Positions 42,348-49,563 of a DNA stretch of 49,563 nt are shown here, one piece after another. Origin of the DNA: Caulobacteraceae bacterium (lineage in GTDB: Bacteria; Pseudomonadota; Alphaproteobacteria; Caulobacterales; Caulobacteraceae); assembly GCA_028290905.1 (NCBI GenBank), contig JAQGIW010000055.1, positions 1 through 49,563 of the forward strand, read 5' to 3'. Position numbers and translations under genes: made by a program. Under the pieces are notes generated by a model. It saw only the letters and a program-made list of their open reading frames with translations. It did not search any database and was not told the origin of the DNA. Numbering within the stretch: position 1 is the first letter of the stretch; each line of letters begins with the position of its first letter.

Positions 42348-42753
42348 TCGACCCCCATGGTCCGGAGCGCCCAGTTAACCGCGTGAGAAACCTTCGGACG
42401 ATTGCGGGGGCGAGCTTGTTCGCCTCGGCCGTTCAGGAACCAACGCGGTTTGATTCTTCACGCCGCTTCTCAACGGTGACAACCCATATTCTTTAGTCGG
42501 AGCGAAACGGGGACGCCAGAAAGATTGACTCCAATGCGATGCATGTTCCTACCCGCGGTCGCCTCGACCTTGCCGGTGTACGCCGAGCGCCTAAGTTGCA
42601 ACGCAACTCACCGCACTGCAGCATAGAAGCGGCGCCGGTGATAGAACGGGTAAGACGTTGGATTGAAAAAATTTCCGCCTCCACATTTCTAATGCTGCGC
42701 GGGGTTCCTCCTCGGGCCATGATGCGCCTGCTCACGCCCTTCTGACGCGTGGA
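42348..42753. other. 406-bp AT-richer intergenic region
   Basis: No convincing gene. A 68-codon frame on the + strand (42539-42745) has ordinary, not GC-biased, third positions and is probably chance. A perfect palindrome AGTTGC-AAC-GCAACT lies at 42594-42608. A run TTGAAAAAATTT lies near 42662. The region should contain the promoter of the response regulator and the 3' side of the YcaQ-like gene. Confidence 0.5.
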
Positions 42754-43953
42754 TCAGGCCAGGGCCCGGCTGAGGGCGGCCGCGAGCGCTCCCTTGTCCA
42801 CGACTTCGACGCCCGTCAGTCCGAGCCATCGGGCCATTTGTCGCAATACGCCGGCCAGGGCGTCGGACGTCAGGCCAGGGTCCGCCTGGGTTTCGGGGTG
42901 CGCCGCCTGGACGCGCAGCACTCCGGCGCCGCGGTCGGCCTTGAGGTCGACGCGCGCCGTCAGCGTGTCGCCCAGCAGGAACGGCAATACGTAGTAGCCA
43001 TGTTCCCGGCGGTGCGCGGGGGTGTAGATCTCCAGGCGGATTCGGGCCCCGAACAGGCGCTGGGTCCGGTCGCGGCTCCAGATCAGGTTGTCGAATGGCG
43101 ACAGCAGGGCCGCGCCGGCCGGACGCTTCGCCCGACCCGCGCCGGCGGCGAGAAAGGCGTCCTGGCGCCAGCCTTCGACCTTGACCCGCCTCAACTCGCC
43201 CATCTCGACCAGCTCCGCCAGCCGTTCGGCCAAGCCGTGCACGGGCATGCGAAAGTAGTCGCGCAGGTCGCCCGCCGTGGCGACGCCTAAGGCCCGGGCC
43301 GCAACGGCCAGCAAGCCGCGATGCGCGTCGGGCTCGCTGGGCGTGGGCGCATCCAGGACAGCGCGCGGCAGAACGCGGTCGGTGAGATCGTATACCCGCT
43401 CGAATCCGCGCCGGGTGCGCGTGGTGATCAGCCCGGCCCAGAACAGCCATTCGAGCGCGCGCTTGCCGTCGCTCCAGTTCCACCAGCCCGGGGCCCTGGG
43501 CCCGTCGGCGAAATCTCCCCCGGTGAGGGGGCCTTCACGCTCGATTCGCTGCAGCACGGCCTCGACGAAGTCGGCGCGTTCCCGGCCGAATACGGCGAGG
43601 CCGCTCCACAGGGCGCCCTCGCGGGCGCGGGCCATGCGCCAGCGGAACAGCGGCTGGAACTCCACGGGCATGAGTGAAGCCTCATGGCCCCAATATTCGA
43701 ACAGCCACGGCCGGGGACCCCACGCCGCCGCCTCGAGGAGTTCGCGCCGGTAGTCGCCGAGTCGAGAGAAGGCGGGCAGGTAGTGGCTGCGGACCAGGAC
43801 GTTGACCGAGTCGATCTGCACGACGCCCAGCCCGCCGATCATCCGTTTCAGGCTTCGCGCGCCGGGTTCGCCGGGGCGCGGCCGAGCAGCAAGGCCCTGG
43901 GCGGCGATGGCGATCCGCCGGGCCGCGCGCGCCGACAGCCTCTCCTCAGGCAA
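42754..43953 (-). CDS. YcaQ/AlkX-type winged-helix DNA glycosylase
   Basis: HTH_42 family protein, 399 residues. Characterised members unhook DNA interstrand crosslinks by excising alkylated bases. The catalytic region reads GVVQIDSVNVLVRSHYLPAF, a Q-x-D motif at Q46-D48, as in the E. coli-type branch. It also has WGHEASLMP, LLSPFDNLIWSRDRT, and YYVLPFLLGDTLTARVDLKA. The start is TTG 43953, giving an 8-bp overlap with the globin gene; this matches LSARAARRIAIAAQG at the family's N-terminus. Confidence 0.9.
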   Translation of the reverse strand: MPEERLSARAARRIAIAAQGLAARPRPGEPGARSLKRMIGGLGVVQIDSVNVLVRSHYLPAFSRLGDYRRELLEAAAWGPRPWLFEYWGHEASLMPVEFQPLFRWRMARAREGALWSGLAVFGRERADFVEAVLQRIEREGPLTGGDFADGPRAPGWWNWSDGKRALEWLFWAGLITTRTRRGFERVYDLTDRVLPRAVLDAPTPSEPDAHRGLLAVAARALGVATAGDLRDYFRMPVHGLAERLAELVEMGELRRVKVEGWRQDAFLAAGAGRAKRPAGAALLSPFDNLIWSRDRTQRLFGARIRLEIYTPAHRREHGYYVLPFLLGDTLTARVDLKADRGAGVLRVQAAHPETQADPGLTSDALAGVLRQMARWLGLTGVEVVDKGALAAALSRALA

Positions 43954-44368
43954 GCTGCAAGCCGGCGCTCTGGTCGGGATGGGTGGCGAACCAGTTCATC
44001 TGGTCCAGCATTTCGCGCCAGGCCGCCTCGACCGCCGGGGTCCAGTCCGCCCCCACGACCTCGCGGAGCGTATCCGCGACCTTGCCGAAGAACACGCCGA
44101 ACACGTCCGGCGGCACCCCGTAGCCCTCGTGGGTCACCACCTCGCATTGGATCATCTGGGCGGCGTAGGCGCGGCGATCGATGAAATCGAGGATCATCTC
44201 GAATACCCGGGCCAGCATCTCGCCGCGCACCGCGCCATTGGTGTCGCGGACGAACATGGCCTCCATCTCCGGGTGGTCCGCGAAGAGTCGCGCATAGACC
44301 CGGGGCGTGAGATCGGCGTCCCGTTCGGCGGCGATCTCGAGGCTCCGCTCGATCAGGCTGGCGTCCAT
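43946..44368 (-). CDS. Single-domain globin
   Basis: 140-residue globin-fold heme protein. IAAERDADLTPRVYARLFAD (A-B helices) and an F-helix around VVTHEGYGVPPDVFGVFFGK with proximal-His candidate THEGYG. The C-terminal helix is VEAAWREMLDQMNWFATHP. No reductase domain is fused, so it may serve NO, O2 or redox chemistry with another reductase. The ATG has AGGGAG upstream. It overlaps the DNA-glycosylase gene by 8 bp, suggesting a shared stress-related transcript. Confidence 0.85.
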   Translation of the reverse strand: MDASLIERSLEIAAERDADLTPRVYARLFADHPEMEAMFVRDTNGAVRGEMLARVFEMILDFIDRRAYAAQMIQCEVVTHEGYGVPPDVFGVFFGKVADTLREVVGADWTPAVEAAWREMLDQMNWFATHPDQSAGLQLA

Positions 44369-44429
44369 GTCTGTCTTTCTCCCTGGTGTGCGACCGCCAG
44401 AGCCGGATCCCGGGGTCGGCCGGTTGCCT

Positions 44430-45410
44430 TCACAGGTGATCCAGAATGGGCTTGGGCTGGTAGAGCGCCTCGAGCGCTTTCACCTCATCTTCGGTGAGCG
44501 TGATCTTCAGGGCCGCGAGGGCGTCGTCCAGGTGGTGCGACTTGGAGGTCCCGATGATGGGCGAGGTGATCACCGGGTTCTTCAGCACCCAGGCCAGCGC
44601 GATCTGCATGTTCGGAACGCCCCTGGCCCGGGCGATGGTCTCCAGGGCCTCCAGAACCTTGTAGTCGGATTCGCGGTAGTAGAGACGCGGGGCGAACTCG
44701 TCGGTGCGCGCCCGCTCGGTGTTGCCCTCGCCGGGACTGCCCCGTCCGCCGGCCAGGAAGCCCCGCGCCAGGGGCGACCAGGGAATCACGCCGACACCCT
44801 GGTCGCCGCACAGCGGCAGCATCTCCCGCTCCTCCTCGCGATAGACCAGGTTGTATTGCGGCTGCATGGAGACGAACGGGGTCCAGCCGCGGGCTCGCGA
44901 GACGCTCAGCATCTTCATGAACTGCCAAGCGTACATCGACGAGGCCCCGATGTAGCGGGCCTTGCCGGCGCGCACGACGTCGTTCAGCGCCTCCAGCGTC
45001 TCTTCCACGGGGGTGTCGTAGTCGAAGCGGTGGATCTGGTAGAGGTCCACATAGTCCACGCCCAGACGCGCCAGGCTGCGGTCGATGCCGTCCAGGATGT
45101 GCTTGCGGGAGAGGCCGCGGTTGTTCGGGTCGGCGCCCATGGGCCCGTTGACCTTGGTGGCGATCACCACCTCATGGCGTTTGGCATACTCCTTCAGCGC
45201 CTTTCCAGTCACCCGCTCGCTTTCCCCCTGGGAGTAGACGTCTGCGGTGTCGAAGAAATTGATGCCCGCCTCGATCGCGCGCTTGAAGAACGGCAGGCTC
45301 GCCTCTTCGTCGAGCACCCAGGGGCGCCACTTGGAACTGCCGTAGGTCATGCATCCCAGGCACAGCCGGGACACCTTGAGGCCTGTATGGCCCAGTCGAA
45401 CAAAGTCCAC
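44430..45410 (-). CDS. Aldo/keto reductase
   Basis: NADPH-dependent (alpha/beta)8 oxidoreductase of 326 residues, similar to the YajO/YeaE-like AKR group. The catalytic tetrad is visible: FDTADVYSQGESE (Asp, Tyr), VIATKVNG (Lys) and YQIHRFDYDTP (His). Cofactor contacts are in SPLARGFLAGGRG and IIGTSKSHHLDDAL. It starts at GTG 45410 behind a strong AAGGAGG. The PPK2 gene ends 13 bp upstream on the same strand, so the two are likely co-transcribed. Confidence 0.94.
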   Translation of the reverse strand: MDFVRLGHTGLKVSRLCLGCMTYGSSKWRPWVLDEEASLPFFKRAIEAGINFFDTADVYSQGESERVTGKALKEYAKRHEVVIATKVNGPMGADPNNRGLSRKHILDGIDRSLARLGVDYVDLYQIHRFDYDTPVEETLEALNDVVRAGKARYIGASSMYAWQFMKMLSVSRARGWTPFVSMQPQYNLVYREEEREMLPLCGDQGVGVIPWSPLARGFLAGGRGSPGEGNTERARTDEFAPRLYYRESDYKVLEALETIARARGVPNMQIALAWVLKNPVITSPIIGTSKSHHLDDALAALKITLTEDEVKALEALYQPKPILDHL

Positions 45411-45423
45411 GGCGCGTTCCTCC

Positions 45424-46185
45424 TTATTTGGCCAGGCGCCCGTCCACGAGCGCCGATTCCTCGAATGGAAACAGGATGTCCGGATCGGGCGGTGGGAAGT
45501 CGGTTCTGACGTCGGGAGGCGCCAGGATCTGGACCAGGTGACGAATGACGCTCAGCCGCGCACTTTCCTTGTGGTCGGCGCGCACGCAAACCCACGGCGC
45601 GATCGGCGTGTGGGTCCGTAAAAGCATCTGGTCGCGGGCGGCCGAATACACCTTCCACTTCTTCTGGGCCACCGTGTCGAGATCGCTGATCTTGAGCTGC
45701 TTGAGGGGATCTTTGCGGCGCGCCTCAAGCCGTTTCGCCTGTTCCCGCTTGGAGATGTCCAGCCATATCTTCACGAGTGGCAGGTCCGACTCCTCGAGCA
45801 TGCGCTCGAACGCAGGCACGTCGCGCAGGAAGTCCTCGTGTTCGCGCGGCGTACAGAACCCCATCACCGGCTCGACGCCGGCGCGGTTGTACCAGGAGCG
45901 GTTGAAGATCACGAACTCCGCGGCGGCCGGCAATCGCCTCACGTAGCGCTGGAAGTACCATTCGGAGCGCTCGCGGTCGGAAGGCTTGGGCAGGGAAACG
46001 GCGCGCGTATTGCGGGGGGCGAGGTGCTTGGTGATCCGGGCGATGGCGCCGTCCTTGCCGGCTCCGTCTCGCCCCTCGAAGATCACCAGGGCCTTCGCGC
46101 CCGTCTTGATGGCCCAGGCCTGGTAGCGCACCAGGCCGATCTGGAGTTCACGGAGCTGCTCCGGGTAGCCTGTCATTTTCGCCAT
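45424..46185 (-). CDS. Polyphosphate kinase 2 family protein
   Basis: Transfers phosphate between polyphosphate and nucleotides. The 253 residues (from ATG 46185) have Walker A VIFEGRDGAGKDGAIARITK (about 34-53), SLPKPSDRERSEWYFQRYV, FNRSWYNRAGVEPVMGFC with lid Arg residues, and RRKDPLKQLKISDLDTVAQK. This is the PPK2 class I pattern. A longer version from GTG 46245 is possible; neither start has a clear ribosome site. It probably leads the transcript with the aldo/keto reductase. Confidence 0.93.
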   Translation of the reverse strand: MAKMTGYPEQLRELQIGLVRYQAWAIKTGAKALVIFEGRDGAGKDGAIARITKHLAPRNTRAVSLPKPSDRERSEWYFQRYVRRLPAAAEFVIFNRSWYNRAGVEPVMGFCTPREHEDFLRDVPAFERMLEESDLPLVKIWLDISKREQAKRLEARRKDPLKQLKISDLDTVAQKKWKVYSAARDQMLLRTHTPIAPWVCVRADHKESARLSVIRHLVQILAPPDVRTDFPPPDPDILFPFEESALVDGRLAK

Positions 46186-46305
46186 TGCCGCAAGATAGCC
46201 GCTGGCGGACGGCGCGCCAGCCAATTGCGCGGTCCGCGTTGACACCCCGCCGGGTGCGCCGCCTTATGGTCCTTCAGGACCCGCGAGAGAGTCCGAGGAG
46301 GCGCC

Positions 46306-47925
46306 ATGGCCGGCTGGACTTATGCGGATCTGTGGGAGGCGGTCGCGGAGGCGATTCCGGCGCGACCGGCGCAGGTCCACGGCGCGCGCACGCTCAGCTG
46401 GCGCGACTTCGACCGCCGGGCCGACGCCCTGGCGCGACACCTCCTCGACGCCGGGCTGCAGCATCAGTCCAAGGTCGCCGCCTACCTCTACAACGGTCCG
46501 GAATACCTCGAGACCTACTACGCCGCGTTCAAGGCGGGCCTCGCGCCCGTGAACACCAACTACCGCTATGTGGCCGATGAGCTCGTCTATCTGTTCGACA
46601 ACGCTGACGCCGAGGCAGTGGTGTTTCATGCCTCGTTCGCCCCGACGGTCGATCGCATCCGCGGGCAGCTTCCCAAGGTCAGGAGCTGGATCGCGGTTGC
46701 GGAGGCGGGCCACCCTGTCCCCCCGTTCGCGGCCGACTATGACGCCTTGGTGGCGCAGGACACGCGTCGGACCCAGGCGCGATGGGGTCGCTCGGGCGAT
46801 GACGTTCTGATCCTCTATACCGGCGGCACGACGGGCATGCCCAAGGGGGTGATGTGGCGCCAGGACGACCTGTTCAACGTCCTGGGCGGCGGCGGCAACC
46901 TGCTGATGGACATCCCTCCGCTGTCGACCATCGCCGAGGCCGGCGAGCGAGCCCGCGCCTCCGATCCTGGCGCCATGATCGCCGCGGCGCCGCTCATGCA
47001 CGGCACGGCGCAGTTCACGGGCATGATGACCCTGACCACCGGCGGGACCGTCGCGTGCCTTCCGTCCAAGCACTTCGACGCCCACGAGTTCTGGAGCGAG
47101 GCCGAGCGGCTGAAGGCCACCGGCGCGGCCATCGTGGGCATGGCGTTCGCTGCGCCTCTGCTCGAGGCGCTCGACCGAAACCCGGGCCGATGGGATCTTT
47201 CGGCGCTTGGCCGCCTCGGTTCCTCGGGCACCGTGTGGAGCATGGAGAACAAGCAGGGGCTCCTGAAGCACCTGCCCGATTGCGTGATCTTCGACAGCTT
47301 CGGATCCTCGGAGGCGGTGGGAATGGGCGCGTCGAGCTCTTCAGCGGGGGCCATGGCCGAGACCGCCAAGTTCATGGTGGGCGCCAGCAGCGCGGTGTTC
47401 ACCGAGGACGGCCGCCGGGTCGAACCGGGATCGGGCGAGCGAGGACTGGTGGCGGTGTCGGGATTCCTGCCGGTCGGCTACTACAAGGACCCCGAGAAGA
47501 CCGCCCGCACCTTCAGGGAGTTCGAAGGCCGGCGGTGGTCGGTGCCGGGCGATTTCGCCACGGTCGAAGCGGACGGCAGCCTCAGGCTGCTGGGCCGCGG
47601 ATCGCAGGTGGTCAACACCGGCGGCGAGAAGGTGTTTCCGGAAGAGGTCGAGGAGGCGCTCAAGCGCTATCCAGGCGTGCGCGACGCCGCCGTGGTCGGC
47701 GTGCCGGATCCGCGGTTCGGCGAACGCATCTGCGCCGTTGTCGACTACGCCGGCGAGGCGACCCCGACCCTGGCCGATCTCTCCGCCCATGTTCGCGAAC
47801 ACCTGGCCGGTTACAAGGCGCCACGCGAACTGGTGCTGGCCCCGATCACCCGGGCCGCCAATGGCAAGCTCGACTACAAGGGCGTGCGGGCGCTCGCCCT
47901 GGAGCGCTTGGGTCTCGCGCCCTGA
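46306..47925 (+). CDS. Acyl-CoA synthetase (AMP-forming)
   Basis: Activates a carboxylic acid through an acyl-AMP to acyl-CoA. The 539 residues have the P-loop LILYTGGTTGMPKGVMWRQD, VIFDSFGSSEAVGMGASSSS (A5 region), WSVPGDFATVEADGSLRLLG (A7), GRGSQVVNTGGEKVFPEEVE (A8), and TRAANGKLDYKGVR with the catalytic Lys (A10). It belongs to the long-chain/steroid FadD-like branch. The ATG has GAGGAGG upstream. It likely feeds the acyl-CoA dehydrogenase/hydratase enzymes elsewhere in the window. Confidence 0.94.
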   Translation: MAGWTYADLWEAVAEAIPARPAQVHGARTLSWRDFDRRADALARHLLDAGLQHQSKVAAYLYNGPEYLETYYAAFKAGLAPVNTNYRYVADELVYLFDNADAEAVVFHASFAPTVDRIRGQLPKVRSWIAVAEAGHPVPPFAADYDALVAQDTRRTQARWGRSGDDVLILYTGGTTGMPKGVMWRQDDLFNVLGGGGNLLMDIPPLSTIAEAGERARASDPGAMIAAAPLMHGTAQFTGMMTLTTGGTVACLPSKHFDAHEFWSEAERLKATGAAIVGMAFAAPLLEALDRNPGRWDLSALGRLGSSGTVWSMENKQGLLKHLPDCVIFDSFGSSEAVGMGASSSSAGAMAETAKFMVGASSAVFTEDGRRVEPGSGERGLVAVSGFLPVGYYKDPEKTARTFREFEGRRWSVPGDFATVEADGSLRLLGRGSQVVNTGGEKVFPEEVEEALKRYPGVRDAAVVGVPDPRFGERICAVVDYAGEATPTLADLSAHVREHLAGYKAPRELVLAPITRAANGKLDYKGVRALALERLGLAP

Positions 47926-47934
47926 ACCGCCCGG

Positions 47935-48066
47935 ATGAATGAAATTTCCACGCCATTTCGCGCCAACGGCACGGTTCGCAATGTGGACACCTGGTGCGCC
48001 GCCTTCGACATCAGGCCGGGCGAAGCCATGTATCTCCCCGCCGACCGGCGCGTGCGCATCTGGTAG
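47935..48066 (+). pseudogene. C-terminal remnant of an M13 (neprilysin/PepO) metallopeptidase gene
   Basis: A 43-codon frame reads MNEISTPFRANGTVRNVDTW, CAAFDIRPGEAMYLPADRRV, RIW, stop. This is the very end of M13 peptidases: the FRVNG-x-x-x-N segment, the AF-x-x-x-PG-x-x-M motif, and the terminal V-x-I-W. The catalytic HExxH and E-x-x-x-D parts are absent, since the fragment starts right after the acyl-CoA synthetase stop. It is therefore a relic left by a deletion or replacement. The family identification is from recalled motifs; the truncation is seen directly. Confidence 0.8.
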
Positions 48067-48073
48067 ACGCGAA

Positions 48074-48102
48074 GACCCGCCACGGATTTCCCGCGGCGGG
48101 TC
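48074..48102. terminator. GC-rich hairpin after the M13 remnant
   Basis: GACCCGCC and GGCGGGTC form an 8-bp stem with a 13-nt loop, 8 bp beyond the remnant's stop codon. It is probably the original terminator of the lost peptidase gene and now may end the acyl-CoA synthetase transcript. The next 180 bp, up to hisG, are AT-richer and hold no gene that I can see. Confidence 0.45.
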
Positions 48103-48280
48103 GCGCCGGCGCGTGACCGCCGGCTCGTTCGGTGCGTTCTCTCTCCCAGAAGTGGGAAGTCTCGGGCCTTGTGAACTCGGCTCGTAAACTTCTCAAGTGT
48201 AGAGAGGGTCACCTCTGCCCTTATGTCAAGCGCCCCCGCTCAATCGAGGGAAGAAAATTTGCAAACTTAAGCTGTGGTGG

Positions 48281-49261
48281 TCAAATCAACCCCTGCGCGG
48301 CCTGGCCGCTCAGGGCCGACGCCAGGCGGTCGGCTTCGGGAGAGGTCGGCTGGAACACGTAGGCGGGCTGCTCGACGCTCACCGGGCCGACGCCGGCCGC
48401 GCCCAGCGCCGCCGTCGCCGCGAACAGTCGCGATCGCTCGACGAGGGCGCCATGCGCCCGGCCGGGGGCTCCCCCCTCCACGAACGGGGCGACGGCCGCC
48501 TGGGCCGCCGCCTCCTGCGCGGCCGGCCACGTCAGGCCGGCGATCCGCTTGGCGCGCGCCCTGGCCTCGAAGATCGCCAGCAGGCGGCGGCAGGTCGCCT
48601 GGTTGGCGTCGGTCCATTCCGCGCCGAGCGCCGCCGCGAGATGAGCCTGGCTTTTCAGGATCAACCCGTCCGAGAGAACCTTCAGGCCGTTGGCCGCGAG
48701 TGTTGCGCCGGTCGTGGTTATGTCCACCACCAGTTCGGCGGCCCCGGCGGCGGGCGCGCCTTCGGTGGCTCCCCCCGACTCGGCGAGGCGGTAGTCCGCG
48801 ATGCCGTGACGGGCGAAGAACGCCCGCGTCTGGGCCAGGTATTTGGTCGCCACCCTGAGGCGCCGACCCGTTCGGGCCAGATAGAGGTGGGCGACGTCGT
48901 CCACGTCGGCCATGGTCTCCACGTCGACCCAGCTTTTGGGTGCGGCCACCACCAGGTCCGCGCGCCCGAAGCCCAGCGGCGTCAGCAGCAAGACACGGCC
49001 GGCCATGCCGTTGGCGGTTTCGCGCAGGAGGTCTTCGCCGGTCACGCCCAGGTGAACCTCCCCGGCGTGGAGCTGGGCGGCGATGTCGGAGGCCGACGCC
49101 AGACGGACCTGGACGTCGTCGAAGCCCTCGAGCGAAGCGGAATAGCCCCGCGCGCCACCGGCGGTGCGGAGGGTCAAGCCGCAGTCCGCGAGCCAACCCT
49201 CCACCTGCTCCTTCAGTCGTCCCTTGGAGGGAACGGCGATGATCAGGGGACCGGTGGTCAT
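48281..49261 (-). CDS. hisG: ATP phosphoribosyltransferase
   Basis: First step of histidine synthesis: condenses ATP and PRPP. The 326 residues have IIAVPSKGRLKEQVEGWLAD, VHLGVTGEDLLRE, VATKYLAQTRAFFARHGIAD and ELVVDITTTGATLAANGLKV (PRPP loop). After about residue 225 it continues for roughly 100 residues (FEARARAKRIAGLTWPAAQE, VEQPAYVFQPTSPEADRLAS) that do not resemble the usual C-terminal regulatory domain. The start ATG 49261 overlaps the hisZ stop (ATGA), which decides it over an ATG at 49279. Confidence 0.94.
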   Translation of the reverse strand: MTTGPLIIAVPSKGRLKEQVEGWLADCGLTLRTAGGARGYSASLEGFDDVQVRLASASDIAAQLHAGEVHLGVTGEDLLRETANGMAGRVLLLTPLGFGRADLVVAAPKSWVDVETMADVDDVAHLYLARTGRRLRVATKYLAQTRAFFARHGIADYRLAESGGATEGAPAAGAAELVVDITTTGATLAANGLKVLSDGLILKSQAHLAAALGAEWTDANQATCRRLLAIFEARARAKRIAGLTWPAAQEAAAQAAVAPFVEGGAPGRAHGALVERSRLFAATAALGAAGVGPVSVEQPAYVFQPTSPEADRLASALSGQAAQGLI

Positions 49262-49563
49262 CGTATCGCGCCCGCCCATGCGCGGCCGGGCCGCACCATG
49301 CAGCCGACGGCCCCCGTCGGCAGGCGCGCGCCCAGCCTCGCCGGCAGGCCATCGTAGCGCCCCCCGGCCGCGACCGCCTGGTCCTCGCCCAGGGCGGCGC
49401 TGCGGATTTCGAAGAGCACGCCGTCATAGTAGCCGAACGCCCGCCCGAACGCCGCCGAGAAGCGGATGCGGTCACGCGGGACGCCGGCGGCCGCCAGGGC
49501 GGAGAGCCGCCGCTCCCAGGCCTCGCGCGCGGCGTCAAGCAGGGGCGTCGTCCGGGCGACCAG
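49258..49563 (-). CDS. hisZ: ATP phosphoribosyltransferase regulatory subunit HisZ (C-terminal part)
   Basis: Last 101 codons of a class II aminoacyl-tRNA-synthetase-like protein; the 5' part is outside the window. It has FSAAFGRAFGYYDGVLFEIR, AVAAGGRYDGLPARLGA and AVGCMVRPGRAWAGAIR, matching the motif-3 end of HisZ (the histidyl-tRNA synthetase paralogue). It overlaps hisG by ATGA, so the subunits are co-translated. Confidence 0.88.
   Translation of the reverse strand: MVARTTPLLDAAREAWERRLSALAAAGVPRDRIRFSAAFGRAFGYYDGVLFEIRSAALGEDQAVAAGGRYDGLPARLGARLPTGAVGCMVRPGRAWAGAIR

Noticed and set aside
42539-42745. 68-codon + strand frame in the gap before the response regulator
   Set aside because: No ribosome site, no GC-rich third positions, and no recognisable domain.
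1-49563. CRISPR arrays, rRNA genes, intact transposases, prophage genes
   Set aside because: No regularly spaced direct repeats, no rRNA stretches, and no transposase or phage proteins were recognised; the only mobile trace is the 158-bp non-coding element.

Overview
The window is about 70% GC, with dense GC-rich coding, many GTG/TTG starts and overlapping stop/start junctions. The gene set (TonB-dependent receptor, several acyl-CoA dehydrogenases and SDRs, CHASE2 kinase, DUF1285, a tsaD-gpsA/hemC-hemD locus, hisZ-hisG) suggests an alphaproteobacterium, most likely Caulobacteraceae of the Phenylobacterium/Caulobacter type. This placement is inferred from protein families and gene order; no rRNA is present.

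Layout. 0-9 kb: a TonB-dependent receptor, a MATE exporter, a luciferase-like flavin oxidoreductase convergent with an FMN reductase/acyl-CoA dehydrogenase pair, and 6-phosphogluconolactonase. 9-14.4 kb: lipid or xenobiotic catabolism (SDR, alpha/beta hydrolase, enoyl-CoA hydratase, acyl-CoA dehydrogenase, class III CoA-transferase). 14.4-17 kb: a decayed accessory island. Two fragments of an AAA+ ATPase gene lie in the same orientation on either side of a HepT/MntA-type toxin-antitoxin pair (the nucleotidyltransferase looks frameshifted) and a TauD-type dioxygenase. msrA and a PAP2 phosphatase follow. 18.5-22.3 kb: a YghU-type glutathione transferase, then a tight + strand run of Phd-type antitoxin, PIN toxin, M20 N-carbamoyl hydrolase and arginine-deiminase-like amidinohydrolase. 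22.3-25.4 kb: two coupled SDRs and an MFS transporter. 25.5-33.1 kb: a core housekeeping block (GNAT, DUF1285, CoA-pyrophosphatase NUDIX, CCA-adding enzyme, Rieske protein, gpsA, tsaD, hemC, hemD, a small membrane protein, tRNA-Thr). 33.2-39.2 kb: a papain-like peptidase, an EEP-family hydrolase, a Gly/His/Trp-rich secreted protein, a degenerate PD-(D/E)XK-like protein, an alpha/beta hydrolase and a DUF445 protein. 39.2-46.2 kb, minus strand: CHASE2 histidine kinase with OmpR-type regulator, YcaQ-type DNA glycosylase, globin, aldo/keto reductase and PPK2 kinase. 46.3-49.6 kb: a fatty-acyl-CoA synthetase, a 43-codon remnant of an M13 metallopeptidase, then hisG and the end of hisZ.

Non-coding content is rich. 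There is a 108-bp palindromic element in two inverted copies. Two long inverted repeats have arms built of CACGAAG or CACCAAG units. A 158-bp MITE-like insertion with a 4-bp target duplication sits inside a copy of a smaller dispersed repeat. A 26-bp perfect palindrome, a likely antitoxin operator and a near-consensus sigma-70 promoter are also visible.

The most interesting functional hypothesis is the 20.1-22.3 kb pair. A deiminase-type enzyme would turn a guanidino group into a ureido group, and a carbamoylase would remove it. This would be a two-step guanidino-compound salvage route, encoded directly downstream of a PIN toxin-antitoxin pair.
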